Positions 24,748 through 33,533 of a stretch of DNA of 64,000 bases are shown here, in pieces. The stretch's first letter is position 1. Each line of letters opens with the position of its first letter. The translations under genes were made by a program, and so were the position numbers. Source of the DNA: Gordonia hongkongensis (GTDB lineage Bacteria; Actinomycetota; Actinomycetes; Mycobacteriales; Mycobacteriaceae); assembly GCF_023078355.1 (NCBI RefSeq), contig NZ_CP095552.1:1302001-1366000 (forward strand). Direction: 5' to 3'. A model generated the notes under the pieces. That model did no database searches. It was not told where the DNA came from and saw only the letters and a list, made by a program, of their open reading frames with translations.

Positions 24748-27096
24748 TCAGGCGTCGAGCAGCTCGACGCTGGTGAGGCGGTGCAGCGAGAACCGTTGCT
24801 CGTCATCACTGCCCTCCTCGACGGCCACGAGCTGGCCGGCGCCGAGGATCTTCGGGGTCACCACATGCCGGCTCGCCGATCCCTGTGCGTCGACGTATCC
24901 CACGCGCAGCCTGCGGTTGGCGCGCAGTGCGAGCTGGATGAGCGCGGTGGCGGATTCGCCCGCACCGGTGGCCCGGACCGGGGTCGTCGTGGCGGTGCTC
25001 CGAACAGGTGTCGCCGCGGCTGCGCGATCGGTCGAGCGAATCCGGGTGACCACCGACCGCAATTGGGCCTCCGATGGCGCGTTCCGGCGCGGTTGGCTCT
25101 GTCGTCGTGCCCGCGACACCGTGACCCGGCTGCCGCGTTCGCGGAGGTCGACCAGGGCTCCGGACGAGTCTTCGCCCGCCGGAGCGAATCCCGCCGCCCG
25201 CAGCTGATCGATGACGTCGCGGACCTCCGACGGCGACACCGCGACCGTGGGGGCCAGTGCGCGAAGCGCGAGCGGTTCGGCGGCTGCGCTGCGCAGCACG
25301 GCGGCCAGCACCGTCGGGTCCTCGCAGCGGATGAACGCCGACGCGACGCCCACGCGCAACTGGCCGTGGCGTCGTGCGACGTCGTCGATGAGATACGTGA
25401 GTGACTGTGGCACCGGGGTTCTCGAGTGTTTCGTGAACATCGAGAGCAATTCGTTGCTGCTGCGGCCCGCGTCGAGCGCACGGCGCACGCTCTCCGGTGA
25501 GACCCGATAGACCGACGCCGCACCGCCCGATTCCAGATCGGCGACGAGCTCCACCTGTTCGGCGAGTTCGGGTGTCATCGGGCCGGGGACGGTCAGCGTC
25601 AGATCGGCCTGGGTCAGGAAGTGGTCCACCGGTTCGGGCAGGGCCTTGCGCATCGCGGCGAGCACCGCTGCGTCGACGTCGGCGGGGTCGGAGTCCGGCG
25701 ACTCCTCCACTGTGTACGCGCGACCGACGGTGGTCAGGGCATCGTGCGCGACCAGGCCCAATTCCCGTGCCTCACGCAAGGTCTCGGCGACGACGCGGCG
25801 GCTGAAGCGCCGGATCTGACGGGGGCGGTGCCAGTGCAGGTTCGCGAGGAGGGTGTCGGCGGGGACGCCCACCGCGGGGTCGGCGTGGGCGAGGGTGGAC
25901 AGGATGAGCTGACGCTGCACCGGGGCGTAGGCGTCGTGGAGGTCGGAGCCGAGCGTCGGCAGCGCGTTGCCGTCCCGATCGGGTTCGCCGACCTGCCAGG
26001 CGCGGCGCGGCATGTGCATCCAGGCGTCGGCCAGCGCGAGCCACTGGCGCTCGCGCGGCTGGTGCAGCCAGGTGTCGGCGGTGGAGGTGGGCGCGAAGGA
26101 CTGTTCGCCGGAATCGTTGGGCGGCGGGGGATCCGGGAAGCCCGCGTCGATGAGCCGGAGATAGGCGGCGAGTTCGACGAGGAACGCCACCCGCTGTGTC
26201 TCGAGACCGGTCAGCTTACCCAGACGACGGAGCTCGCGGACGCCGAGCGCGCCGGAGCGGAGCACCGCCGCCGGCGTCGCGCCGAGGACCGCGATCAGCT
26301 GGGTGAGGTGACGGATGAGTTCGAGTGCCTCGCCGCCGGCGGCCGCGTCGACCGCCTTGGCCCCGAAACGGGGCTTGGCGCCGGGTTCGTGGAGCGGTGG
26401 CGGCTCCAACACGTCTGTGCGCCAAGCAGGTTCCTCGCGGAGCACGGCGCCCACCATCGGCGGTAGCTCGACGGTCTGATCGTCGATGCGCGCGAGGAGG
26501 CCCGACGAGATCAGTCGGGCGACCGGGGAGGACGGGTCGGCGTCGTGGGCCGCATCGCGACTGCGGCCCAGGGCCGGACCGCGGGCGAGGGTGTGCAGCA
26601 GACCGAGGGGTCGCTCGTCGAGATCGGCGATCATCGCCGCGATCTCCTCGCCCGACAGTCCGACGAGCGGACCGCTGAGGTGCTTGGCCTTCCACGGCAT
26701 CGCGGAGTCGACGTGTTCACCGGCGCCGAGGGAGGAGTCCTCGCCCCAGAGGATCGCGCGGCGTCGGAGGAGATCGAGACGGGCGCGCACCTCGGCCGCA
26801 TCGGCGCGGCCGGACAGGGTCTTGACGATCGTGGTGACCGACGGACGCCGCGACTTCTTCGGGCTGCGGCTGTGGCGGGCGGCAACCTCTTCCAGAACCG
26901 CGACGGCAAGGACGTCGAGATCCTCGCCGGCCAGGGCCAACGACGCCGCCGACAGGGCCCGTTGCGCCAGTACCCGCGTCCCCGACGGCGTCGGTGAGGC
27001 GAGGTCGGGGCGCTCGAGGAGGAGCTCGGTCAGCGCGTCGTCGGAACGCGCCGCCAACTCATCGGCCAGGCCGGTGTGCTGGTCATCCGAACTCAT
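24748..27096 (-). CDS. Helicase-associated protein, XPB/Ssl2-like N-terminal region (Rv0862c-like)
   Basis: The 782-residue product lacks Walker motifs. The C-terminal ~400 residues, with a repeated winged-helix-like pattern and S-L-T-Y-L-I-D-D-V-A-R-R-H-G-Q, match the XPB/Ssl2-type helicase-associated domain (Helicase_C_3). By length and neighbours it corresponds to M. tuberculosis Rv0862c, encoded upstream of the XPB gene. It may be a partner of XPB in DNA repair, inferred from fixed association only. The C-terminal segment V-A-V-E-E-G-S-D-D-E-Q-R-F-S-L-H-R is WYL-like. Confidence 0.8.
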   Translation of the reverse strand: MSSDDQHTGLADELAARSDDALTELLLERPDLASPTPSGTRVLAQRALSAASLALAGEDLDVLAVAVLEEVAARHSRSPKKSRRPSVTTIVKTLSGRADAAEVRARLDLLRRRAILWGEDSSLGAGEHVDSAMPWKAKHLSGPLVGLSGEEIAAMIADLDERPLGLLHTLARGPALGRSRDAAHDADPSSPVARLISSGLLARIDDQTVELPPMVGAVLREEPAWRTDVLEPPPLHEPGAKPRFGAKAVDAAAGGEALELIRHLTQLIAVLGATPAAVLRSGALGVRELRRLGKLTGLETQRVAFLVELAAYLRLIDAGFPDPPPPNDSGEQSFAPTSTADTWLHQPRERQWLALADAWMHMPRRAWQVGEPDRDGNALPTLGSDLHDAYAPVQRQLILSTLAHADPAVGVPADTLLANLHWHRPRQIRRFSRRVVAETLREARELGLVAHDALTTVGRAYTVEESPDSDPADVDAAVLAAMRKALPEPVDHFLTQADLTLTVPGPMTPELAEQVELVADLESGGAASVYRVSPESVRRALDAGRSSNELLSMFTKHSRTPVPQSLTYLIDDVARRHGQLRVGVASAFIRCEDPTVLAAVLRSAAAEPLALRALAPTVAVSPSEVRDVIDQLRAAGFAPAGEDSSGALVDLRERGSRVTVSRARRQSQPRRNAPSEAQLRSVVTRIRSTDRAAAATPVRSTATTTPVRATGAGESATALIQLALRANRRLRVGYVDAQGSASRHVVTPKILGAGQLVAVEEGSDDEQRFSLHRLTSVELLDA

Positions 27097-27138
27097 TCGG
27101 CCCAGCTTACCGGGGGCTCAGGCAGCGGGGACCGGGGC

Positions 27139-28512
27139 TCAGACGTCGCCGCGGCGGAGCATGCGACCGCGGGCGGTCTCGAAGTCCACCCTCTGCCCGC
27201 GAACCCAGGTGCCCCTGACCACGCCGGCGAGCGCACGGCCGTCGTACGGGCTCACCGGATTCTTGTGGTGGAGGCGGTTGACGTCGACGATCTGCGCGGA
27301 CTCCGGCTCGAAGATCGCGAAGTCGGCGTCGCAACCGAGGGCGATGCGGCCCTTCGTCGGCAGACCGGCGAGGTCGGCGGGCTTCGACGCCATCCACTCG
27401 ATGACCTGCGGCAGATCGATGCCGCGCTTCTTGGCCTCCGACCAGATGAGCGACAATCCCAGCTGCAACGACGCCACGCCACCCCAGGCGACCCCGAAGT
27501 CGCCGTTCTCGGGATCCTTCAGGTCGACGGTCGACGGGGAGTGGTCGGAGACGATGCAGTCGATGGTGCCGGCCAGCAATCCCTCCCACAGCAGTTCACG
27601 GTTGCCGGCCTCGCGGATGGGCGGGCAGCATTTGAAGGCCGTCGCGCCGTTGGGCACCTCCTCGGCCAGCAAAGTGAGGTAGTGCGGGCAGGTCTCGACG
27701 GTGATCTTTACCCCGTCGCGCTTCGCGCTGGCGAGCATCGGCAGGGCATCCGACGACGACAGGTGGAGCACGTGGGCGCGCACGCCGGTCCAGCGCGCCC
27801 GCTCGATCACCTCGGCGATCGCCAGGTTCTCGGCGCCGCGCGGGCGCGAGGCGAGGAAGCGGGTGTACTCATCGCCCTCCGGGGAGGGTGCCTTGTCGAT
27901 GGCGCGCGAGTCCTCGGCGTGGACGATCATCAGCGAGTCGAACTCGGCGAGCTTCGCCATGTCGGCTTCCATCTCGTCGGCCGTCAGGTGTGGGAACTCG
28001 TCCACACCCGAGTGCAGCAGGAAGCACTTGAAGCCGAACACGCCGGCGTCGTGCAGGCCGCGCAGGTCGTCTTCGTTACCCGGGATGGCGCCACCCCAGA
28101 AGCCGACGTCGATGTGTGTCTTTCCCTGCGCCGCAGCCCGCTTCTCGGCCAACGCGTCGACGTTGACGGTCGGCGGGATCGAGTTGAGTGGCATGTCGAT
28201 GAGGGTGGTGACGCCACCGGCTGCGGCTGCCCGGGTGGCCGAGTCGAAACCCTCCCACTCGGTGCGTCCGGGCTCGTTGACGTGTACGTGGGTGTCCACG
28301 AGTCCGGGGATCATGACCTGATCGTCGGCGAGCTCGATGACCTCGGCCCCGGTCAGTCCGCTGCCGAGGGGCTCGATCGCGACGATCCGACCGTCGCGGA
28401 TACCGATCTCGCGGGCCACGATGCCGGCCGTGGTGAGAGTCTGTTCACCCCGCACGACCAGGTCGAACGGTGCGTCGGAAGTAGCGGCCGGGGCATCGGG
28501 TGTTGCGGTCAT
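27139..28512 (-). CDS. allB: Allantoinase
   Basis: The 457-residue amidohydrolase has metal ligands H-V-H in D-T-H-V-H-V-N-E-P-G-R-T-E-W-E-G (the allantoinase signature, ~75-90). The bridging lysine lies in F-G-F-K-C-F-L (~165), His in I-V-H-A-E and L-H-L-S-S, and the catalytic Asp in V-S-D-H-S-P. It opens the hydantoin ring of allantoin to give allantoate in purine nitrogen use. It is divergent from a permease/racemase operon, with two TTCC-N7-GGAA operators between them. No allantoate amidohydrolase or uricase is encoded nearby. Confidence 0.93.
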   Translation of the reverse strand: MTATPDAPAATSDAPFDLVVRGEQTLTTAGIVAREIGIRDGRIVAIEPLGSGLTGAEVIELADDQVMIPGLVDTHVHVNEPGRTEWEGFDSATRAAAAGGVTTLIDMPLNSIPPTVNVDALAEKRAAAQGKTHIDVGFWGGAIPGNEDDLRGLHDAGVFGFKCFLLHSGVDEFPHLTADEMEADMAKLAEFDSLMIVHAEDSRAIDKAPSPEGDEYTRFLASRPRGAENLAIAEVIERARWTGVRAHVLHLSSSDALPMLASAKRDGVKITVETCPHYLTLLAEEVPNGATAFKCCPPIREAGNRELLWEGLLAGTIDCIVSDHSPSTVDLKDPENGDFGVAWGGVASLQLGLSLIWSEAKKRGIDLPQVIEWMASKPADLAGLPTKGRIALGCDADFAIFEPESAQIVDVNRLHHKNPVSPYDGRALAGVVRGTWVRGQRVDFETARGRMLRRGDV

Positions 28513-28571
28513 GGGGCGGGACTCCTTGCTGGTGCCGTGTCCGGTGTCGTTCCAGAGACTAACCCAGGTTA

Positions 28572-28586
28572 TTCCTCATCATGGAA
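28572..28586. promoter_or_regulatory. IclR-type operator 1 of the allantoin regulon
   Basis: TTCC-TCATCAT-GGAA lies 60 bp upstream of the allB start. It shares the T-T-Y-C, C-A-T-C-A, G-G-A-A pattern with sites at 28690 and 44697. Spaced TTCC/GGAA palindromes are typical of IclR-family operators. Confidence 0.6.
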
Positions 28587-28638
28587 TGAAGCTGCGTCAT
28601 TTCGGAACTCAACTCGCGAGTAGGCCGGTGTCGTGCTA

Positions 28639-28668
28639 TTGACAACGGCCTCGATCGTCAGGCTAACT
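28639..28668 (+). promoter_or_regulatory. Probable promoter of the allantoin permease operon
   Basis: TTGACA at 28639-28644 and a -10-like CTAACT at 28663-28668 are spaced by 18 bp. The operator at 28690 lies just downstream, in the expected early transcribed region, so a bound regulator would block transcription. Confidence 0.45.
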
Positions 28669-28689
28669 GTCACGAACGCGGAAAATTCA

Positions 28690-28704
28690 TTCCACATCAC
28701 GGAA
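28690..28704. promoter_or_regulatory. IclR-type operator 2 of the allantoin regulon
   Basis: TTCC-ACATCAC-GGAA is a near-identical partner of the site at 28572, placed 55 bp before the permease ATG at 28759. The pair of sites brackets the divergent promoter region. Confidence 0.6.
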
Positions 28705-28758
28705 CTCCGCGAGTGTAGGAGCGCGGTCATCGATGACCGTCCGACCGAAAGTGCAGAC

Positions 28759-30270
28759 ATGAGCACTGAGCAGCACACAGCCCCCGTCGACGGACCGGTT
28801 TCGGAGGTCACCGGCACCGTCCCGGCCGGGCTGAGTCCGAAGCTGTACAACGACGACCTGGCACCGACCAGCCGCGTCGGACGACGCTGGAACACCTACA
28901 ACATCTTCACGTTGTGGGCCAACGACGTACACAGTCTCGGCAACTACGCCTTCGCCATCGGTCTGTTCGCGCTCGGGCTCGGCGGGTGGCAGATCCTGAC
29001 CGCCCTGGTGCTGGGTGGGGTGTTCCTCTTCCTGCTGCTGAATCTCTCCGGCTTCATGGGGGAGAAGACGGGCGTGCCGTTCCCGGTCATGAGCCGCATC
29101 TCGTTCGGGTTCCGCGGCGCCCAGATCCCCGCCCTCATCCGCGGTGGGGTGGCGATCGCGTGGTTCGGCATCCAGACCTACCTCGCGTCGGTCGTCCTGC
29201 GAATCATGCTGGTGGCGCTGTTCCCCGGCGCCGCCGACCTGGACACCAATCGTTTCCTCGGGCTCTCCACCCTGGGCTGGATCTCGTTCGTCTCGCTGTG
29301 GGTGATCCAGGTGATCATCGTCAGTTACGGCATGGAGATGATCCGTCGCTACGAGGCCTTCGCCGGTCCGGTCATCCTGGTCACCATGGTCGCCCTGGCC
29401 GTCTGGATGCTGAGCAACGCCGACTGGACCATCGCGTGGTCGACGCCCTATTCGCTGACCGGCGTGGACATGTGGCTCCAGATCATCGGCGGCGCGAGCC
29501 TGTGGGTGGCGATCTACGGGACCTTCGTCCTCAACTTCTGTGACTTCACCCGCAACGCGGAATCGCGAAAAGCGATCGTGCGCGGGAACTTCTGGGGCAT
29601 CCCGCTGAACATGCTGCTCTTCGGCGCCATCGTGATCACCCTCGCCGGAGCGCAGTTCCGCATCAACGGCACAGTCATCGAGTCGCCGTCGGACATCGTC
29701 CAGACCGTTCCCAACACGTTCCTGCTGGTGCTGGCCTGCCTCGCGCTGCTGATCCTCACTGTCGCCGTGAACCTCATGGCCAACTTCGTCGCGCCGATCT
29801 ACGCGCTGTCCAACCTGTTCCCGCGCCACCTCGACTTCCGGCGCGCGGCGCTCGTCGCCGCGATCATCGGCTTGGTCATCCTGCCGTGGAACCTCTACAA
29901 CTCGCCGGCGGTGATCAACTACTTCCTCGGCGGACTCGGTGCCCTTCTCGGCCCGCTGTTCGGTATCGTCATGGCCGATTACTGGCTCGTCCGCCGTTCG
30001 CGAATCGACGTGCCCGCGTTGTTCACCGAGGCACCGGGCGCCGCCTACCACTACCGGAACGGGGTCAACATGCGGGCGATCCTCGCGCTCGTCCCGACTG
30101 CGGCCATCGCCCTGGTGATGGCCTTCGTCCCGGCCTTCGAGGTGATCTCGGAGTTCTCCTGGTTCATCGGCGCCGGTCTCGGTGCGATCGTGTACCTGGC
30201 GGTCGCCGACCGTCGCGGTCCGTTCGCCGAGGTGTCGGGCGAGTCGATCTCCGTCGCCAGCACTCACTGA
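28759..30270 (+). CDS. pucI: NCS1-family allantoin permease
   Basis: The 503-residue product has about 12 membrane helices in the NCS1 pattern. L-Y-N-D-D-L-A-P opens the family region, followed by R-R-W-N-T-Y-N-I-F-T-L-W-A-N-D-V-H-S in helix 1 and N-F-C-D-F-T-R in the mid-region. W-A-N-D-V-H is typical of allantoin/uracil carriers. It would import allantoin with H+ or Na+. ATG 28759 was chosen because earlier in-frame starts would put the promoter and operator in the coding region. The racemase follows after 18 bp, in one operon. Confidence 0.9.
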   Translation: MSTEQHTAPVDGPVSEVTGTVPAGLSPKLYNDDLAPTSRVGRRWNTYNIFTLWANDVHSLGNYAFAIGLFALGLGGWQILTALVLGGVFLFLLLNLSGFMGEKTGVPFPVMSRISFGFRGAQIPALIRGGVAIAWFGIQTYLASVVLRIMLVALFPGAADLDTNRFLGLSTLGWISFVSLWVIQVIIVSYGMEMIRRYEAFAGPVILVTMVALAVWMLSNADWTIAWSTPYSLTGVDMWLQIIGGASLWVAIYGTFVLNFCDFTRNAESRKAIVRGNFWGIPLNMLLFGAIVITLAGAQFRINGTVIESPSDIVQTVPNTFLLVLACLALLILTVAVNLMANFVAPIYALSNLFPRHLDFRRAALVAAIIGLVILPWNLYNSPAVINYFLGGLGALLGPLFGIVMADYWLVRRSRIDVPALFTEAPGAAYHYRNGVNMRAILALVPTAAIALVMAFVPAFEVISEFSWFIGAGLGAIVYLAVADRRGPFAEVSGESISVASTH

Positions 30271-30288
30271 CCCACAAAGGACATCACC

Positions 30289-31011
30289 GTGCGCATCCTG
30301 GTCGCCAACGTCAACACCACCGTGTCGATGACCGAGGCCATCGCCGACTCGGCCCGCTCGGTCGCCTCCCCGGGGACCGAGATCGTGGGGATCACACCGC
30401 GTTTCGGCGCCGACTCGTGTGAGGGGAATTTCGAGTCCTACCTCGCCGCGATCGCCGTGATGGACGCGATCCTCGCCTACCCCGAACCGTATGACGCGGT
30501 CATCCAGGCCGGTTACGGCGAACACGGCCGAGAGGGACTCCAGGAGCTCCTCGAGGTGCCGGTCGTCGACATCACCGAGGCCGCGGCGTCGACGGCGATG
30601 TATCTGGGACACCGCTTCTCGGTGGTGACGACCCTGGACCGGACGGTCCCGCTCATCGAGGACCGGCTCAAGCTCGCCGGCCTCGACCAGCGGTGCGCAT
30701 CGGTGCGGGCGTCGGGACTCGGTGTGCTGGAACTCGAGTCGGACCCGGAGCGGGCCGTGAAGGCGATCGTGGAACAGTCCACGCGTGCGGTCAGCGACGA
30801 CCACGCCGAGGTGATCTGCCTCGGGTGCGGCGGCATGGCCGAACTCGAGGAGCAGGTTCGTGAGGCGACCGGAGTGCCGATCGTCGACGGTGTGCGGGCG
30901 GCGGTCACGATCGCCGAAGGTCTTGTCCGAATGGGGCTCTCGACGTCGAAGATACGGACCTACGCCCCGCCGCGGGAGAAGAAGATCACCGGCTGGCCGT
31001 TCAACCGCTAG
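30289..31011 (+). CDS. Asp/Glu/hydantoin racemase family protein, probable allantoin racemase
   Basis: The 240-residue product has N-V-N-T-T at the N-terminus, as in HyuE/HpxA-type racemases, and the second catalytic cysteine in I-C-L-G-C-G-G-M-A (~180). At the place of the first cysteine (A-C-F-G-D-P-G in typical members) it reads Q-A-G-Y-G-E-H-G-R-E-G. A one-cysteine mechanism or another reaction on ureides is therefore possible. Co-transcription with the allantoin permease suggests it converts R- and S-allantoin for AllB. GTG start with AAAGGA before it. The stop overlaps the convergent gene by four bases. Confidence 0.75.
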   Translation: MRILVANVNTTVSMTEAIADSARSVASPGTEIVGITPRFGADSCEGNFESYLAAIAVMDAILAYPEPYDAVIQAGYGEHGREGLQELLEVPVVDITEAAASTAMYLGHRFSVVTTLDRTVPLIEDRLKLAGLDQRCASVRASGLGVLELESDPERAVKAIVEQSTRAVSDDHAEVICLGCGGMAELEEQVREATGVPIVDGVRAAVTIAEGLVRMGLSTSKIRTYAPPREKKITGWPFNR

Positions 31012-31616
31012 TCCGCCTTCGCCGCCTGCGGCCACCGGGGATCCCGTCCGGTCAAGGCGGCGAGGCGGTCGACGAGGGGTGCGTCGTCGGGTACCTCGAC
31101 CACCGGCCCGAACATGCCGTCGCGCTCTTCCTGCGGTTGGGGTGGGTAGTGGAGGTCGAAGACGACCTGGAGGATGTCGTCGGAGATGTCGAACGGGATG
31201 CCCATGGCACGTGCGATGTCCCATCCGTGCAGCACGAGTTCCGACAGCGCCACGAGTCCCATGATCTCGGCCGGCAGTTCGACACCGCCCGCCCGGGTCA
31301 TGCCGTCCCAGGCGGCGGGGTCATCCCAGGAGTCGGCGAGGTCGTGGACGTGGCGACGCAGGTCGTCGCGCCACTGCGTCGAGAGCTGACTCTGCGCTGG
31401 GTCCGGCGGCGTCGAGGTCAGCGGTCCGAAGTCCTTCCGCGCCGCGGCCGCGAAGGCCTGGGACAGGCCGTCGACGTGGGCGACCAGCGCGGCGAGGTCC
31501 ATGTCGCCGCAGGGGGTCGGACGGCCCAGGTCGGCGTCGGCGACTGTGGCGGTCAGAGCGAGCATGTGATCGGCGGCCGCCGATATCGATCGTGCCTGCG
31601 TGGTGTCGGTGGGCAT
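31008..31616 (-). CDS. TIGR03086 family metal-binding protein (DinB / mycothiol-dependent type)
   Basis: The 202-residue product has the layout of actinobacterial TIGR03086 / maleylpyruvate-isomerase N-terminal proteins: D-H-M-L-A-L-T early, P-C-G-D-M-D-L-A-A-L-V-A-H-V (~45) and L-V-L-H-G-W-D-I-A (~140), with histidines as metal ligands of a DinB-like four-helix bundle. Relatives use mycothiol as cofactor; the reaction here is unknown. ATG 31616 is the family start. It is divergent from the alpha/beta hydrolase gene. Confidence 0.8.
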   Translation of the reverse strand: MPTDTTQARSISAAADHMLALTATVADADLGRPTPCGDMDLAALVAHVDGLSQAFAAAARKDFGPLTSTPPDPAQSQLSTQWRDDLRRHVHDLADSWDDPAAWDGMTRAGGVELPAEIMGLVALSELVLHGWDIARAMGIPFDISDDILQVVFDLHYPPQPQEERDGMFGPVVEVPDDAPLVDRLAALTGRDPRWPQAAKAD

Positions 31617-31710
31617 GGGACTCCCTCTCGTCGTGTGTGCACTCAACAAGGCTGACCCGCTCGACGCCGGTTTCTCATCGGCCGCACCGATGCCCCCGTA
31701 CGGTGGTCAC

Positions 31711-32475
31711 GTGACCTCTCCGATCCGCGAGTACACGACCATCAGTCATCCGACGCCGAATACCCGTGTCTGGCACGAGATCCAGGGCGCCGGGCAGCCG
31801 CTCGTGCTGCTCCACGGCGCCTTCTCGGGTGCATCGTCGTGGGGCGGGCAGGTGCCGGCCCTTGTGGACGCGGGGTGGAAGGTGTTCTGTCCGGAGCGTC
31901 ACGGTCACGGACACAGCCCGGACGTGACCGACGAGTTCCACTACGCGGACATGGCCGAGGAGACGATCGCCTACCTCGACGAGGTGGTCGGTGGTCCCGC
32001 CGAGATCGTCGGGTGGAGCGATGGCGCGGTGGTGGGTGTGCTGGTCGCGCTGCGCCGGCCCGACCTGGTCCGGCATCTGGTACTGATCGGCCAGTACTAC
32101 AACAGTTCGGGCCGGGCGGTCGGCGGCATCCTCGACGCGCTCGATTCCGCCGATGACGAGCTGATGAAGTTCTTCGCTGCGGACTACGCGTCCGAATCCC
32201 CGGACGGGGCAGAACATTTCCAGGTCATCTTCGACAAGACGATGGCCATGATCAACTCCGAACCCGAAATCGATCTCCGTGATCTGGCCGCGATCACCGC
32301 ACCGACGCTGGTCATGCAGGGTGACCGCGACGAGGTGACGCTCGAGCACAGCCGCGACGTCGTCGCCGCCATTCCGGGTGCCCGGCTGGCCGTGATCCCC
32401 GGGACGCACCTCATCCCGATCGAGGCGCCGCAGGCGGTGAACGCGGTCCTCGTCCAGTTTCTCGGCGCGGAGTGA
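31711..32475 (+). CDS. Alpha/beta hydrolase
   Basis: The 254-residue product has the oxyanion motif L-L-H-G-A-F (~32), nucleophile G-W-S-D-G (~100), Asp in G-D-R-D-E-V-T (~205) and His in G-T-H-L-I-P (~235), so the triad is complete. Substrate unknown. The GTG at 31711 sits inside a perfect GGTCACGTGACC palindrome; ATG 31690, seven codons earlier, is an alternative. It is divergent from the TIGR03086 gene with 94 bp between starts and convergent with the STAS gene. Confidence 0.85.
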   Translation: MTSPIREYTTISHPTPNTRVWHEIQGAGQPLVLLHGAFSGASSWGGQVPALVDAGWKVFCPERHGHGHSPDVTDEFHYADMAEETIAYLDEVVGGPAEIVGWSDGAVVGVLVALRRPDLVRHLVLIGQYYNSSGRAVGGILDALDSADDELMKFFAADYASESPDGAEHFQVIFDKTMAMINSEPEIDLRDLAAITAPTLVMQGDRDEVTLEHSRDVVAAIPGARLAVIPGTHLIPIEAPQAVNAVLVQFLGAE

Positions 32476-32485
32476 GCCGGCGCCC

Positions 32486-32896
32486 TCAGTCCGGGACCAT
32501 CGCCGAGAACGCGTCGGCCAGGGTGGGGTAGAGGTCGAGAGTGTCATCCAGGCCCGTCAGCCGCAGGGGCCGAGTGATGGCGGGATGCCCGCCGACGACG
32601 CCGAACCGGCCGCCGGCCGGGGTGACGGCCGCGTGCGCGGCGAGGAGCGCGGCGATGCCGGACGACGCGAGGAAGTCGGTGGCGGTGAGGTCGACGATCA
32701 GCCCCCGGGGTCGCTCGCTCACTGCTTCCAGCACGGCCGCACCCAACTGCGGGACGGTGAGCAGGTCGATGCTGCCGTGCACAGTCAGGATTATGAGTTG
32801 ATCGCGCTGCGTCGAGATCACTGCCAGCGCGCGACCTGCCCGGGACGCGTCCTGGTCATCGTCGACGACCACCGGTTCGAAGCTGTCTGCCCTCAT
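32486..32896 (-). CDS. STAS-domain anti-sigma factor antagonist
   Basis: The 136-residue product is one STAS domain (~30-130). L-T-V-H-G-S-I-D-L-L-T-V-P-Q-L begins it, and D-F-L-A-S-S-G-I-A-A-L-L carries the expected phosphorylatable serine. Such proteins bind anti-sigma kinases of the RsbW type and free a sigma factor when unphosphorylated. No RsbW or sigma factor gene is adjacent, so it acts in trans. It lies 87 bp from the membrane-protein gene upstream on the same strand. Confidence 0.85.
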   Translation of the reverse strand: MRADSFEPVVVDDDQDASRAGRALAVISTQRDQLIILTVHGSIDLLTVPQLGAAVLEAVSERPRGLIVDLTATDFLASSGIAALLAAHAAVTPAGGRFGVVGGHPAITRPLRLTGLDDTLDLYPTLADAFSAMVPD

Positions 32897-32983
32897 GTAG
32901 CCCTGCCTCCCTGTTCGCTCGAAGTCGCCCGTCCGTGAGATGGCAGCGCCTCGAGGTCCGCCTGGTGGCGTCGGCAGTTGGCT

Positions 32984-33439
32984 TCACCGGTGCCTTGGTG
33001 TGTCCTCGATATGACGTTCGGCGCCGTCGAAGACGCGGATGGCTGCGTGCCCCTCCCCGAGCACCGCGACATACCCGGCGACAGCTACTGCGCTGATGAG
33101 GAGCAGGTACCAGCCGGCAGCGTGATCGAAGGCCAGCAGGTAGAGCGCGGTCAGTGTCGCGGCGCAGATCGCCGCGGCCGGCAGTGCCGGAAGCCATCGT
33201 CTGTCTCGCAGGACGAGTATCGCCGCCTGACACTGCACGGCGATCTGCATCAGGGCCAGGAGCGCCCCGGCGCCGGCCATCCCGAGCAACCCCGGCAGTG
33301 TTCCGGTGTCGGAGAGGGCCGCAGTCGCGACGGTCGCGAGAATCGCGACCGAGCCGAGGGCTGCTCCGACCGTCGGGGAGGTGAAGCGCGCGAAGTCCTG
33401 GTCTACAGAGGTCTCGGGGTTGTCGACGGAAAGGTGCAT
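32984..33439 (-). CDS. Small integral membrane protein, unknown function
   Basis: The 151-residue product has about four hydrophobic segments, near residues 25-45, 50-72, 82-103 and 108-128, with polar ends. No family recognised. It is divergent from the HxlR regulator, with a near-perfect 20-bp palindrome between them, so it is the likely target of that regulator. Confidence 0.65.
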   Translation of the reverse strand: MHLSVDNPETSVDQDFARFTSPTVGAALGSVAILATVATAALSDTGTLPGLLGMAGAGALLALMQIAVQCQAAILVLRDRRWLPALPAAAICAATLTALYLLAFDHAAGWYLLLISAVAVAGYVAVLGEGHAAIRVFDGAERHIEDTPRHR

Positions 33440-33475
33440 GACTTCTGTCTAACGCCTGATGCACTTCGGCGGTAG

Positions 33476-33495
33476 TATGCACAATATTGTCCATA
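33476..33495. promoter_or_regulatory. Palindromic operator between membrane protein and hxlR genes
   Basis: TATGCACAATATTGTCCATA is a 20-bp inverted repeat broken only at one pair, with a perfect ACAATATTGT core. Its AT-rich symmetry is rare in this DNA and fits an HxlR dimer site. It lies 39 bp before the chosen hxlR ATG. Confidence 0.6.
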
Positions 33496-33533
33496 TGGAC
33501 GAGGATGTCCACGCCGACGGCAGGGGTCTGACG

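Noticed and set aside
28687..31224. 845-codon minus-strand frame opposite the permease and racemase
   Set aside because: His/Asp/Arg/Gly-rich antisense artefact; both + strand genes are clear families.
31705..31716. GGTCACGTGACC palindrome as an operator
   Set aside because: It contains the likely GTG start of the hydrolase and may be chance; kept only as a note in that gene.
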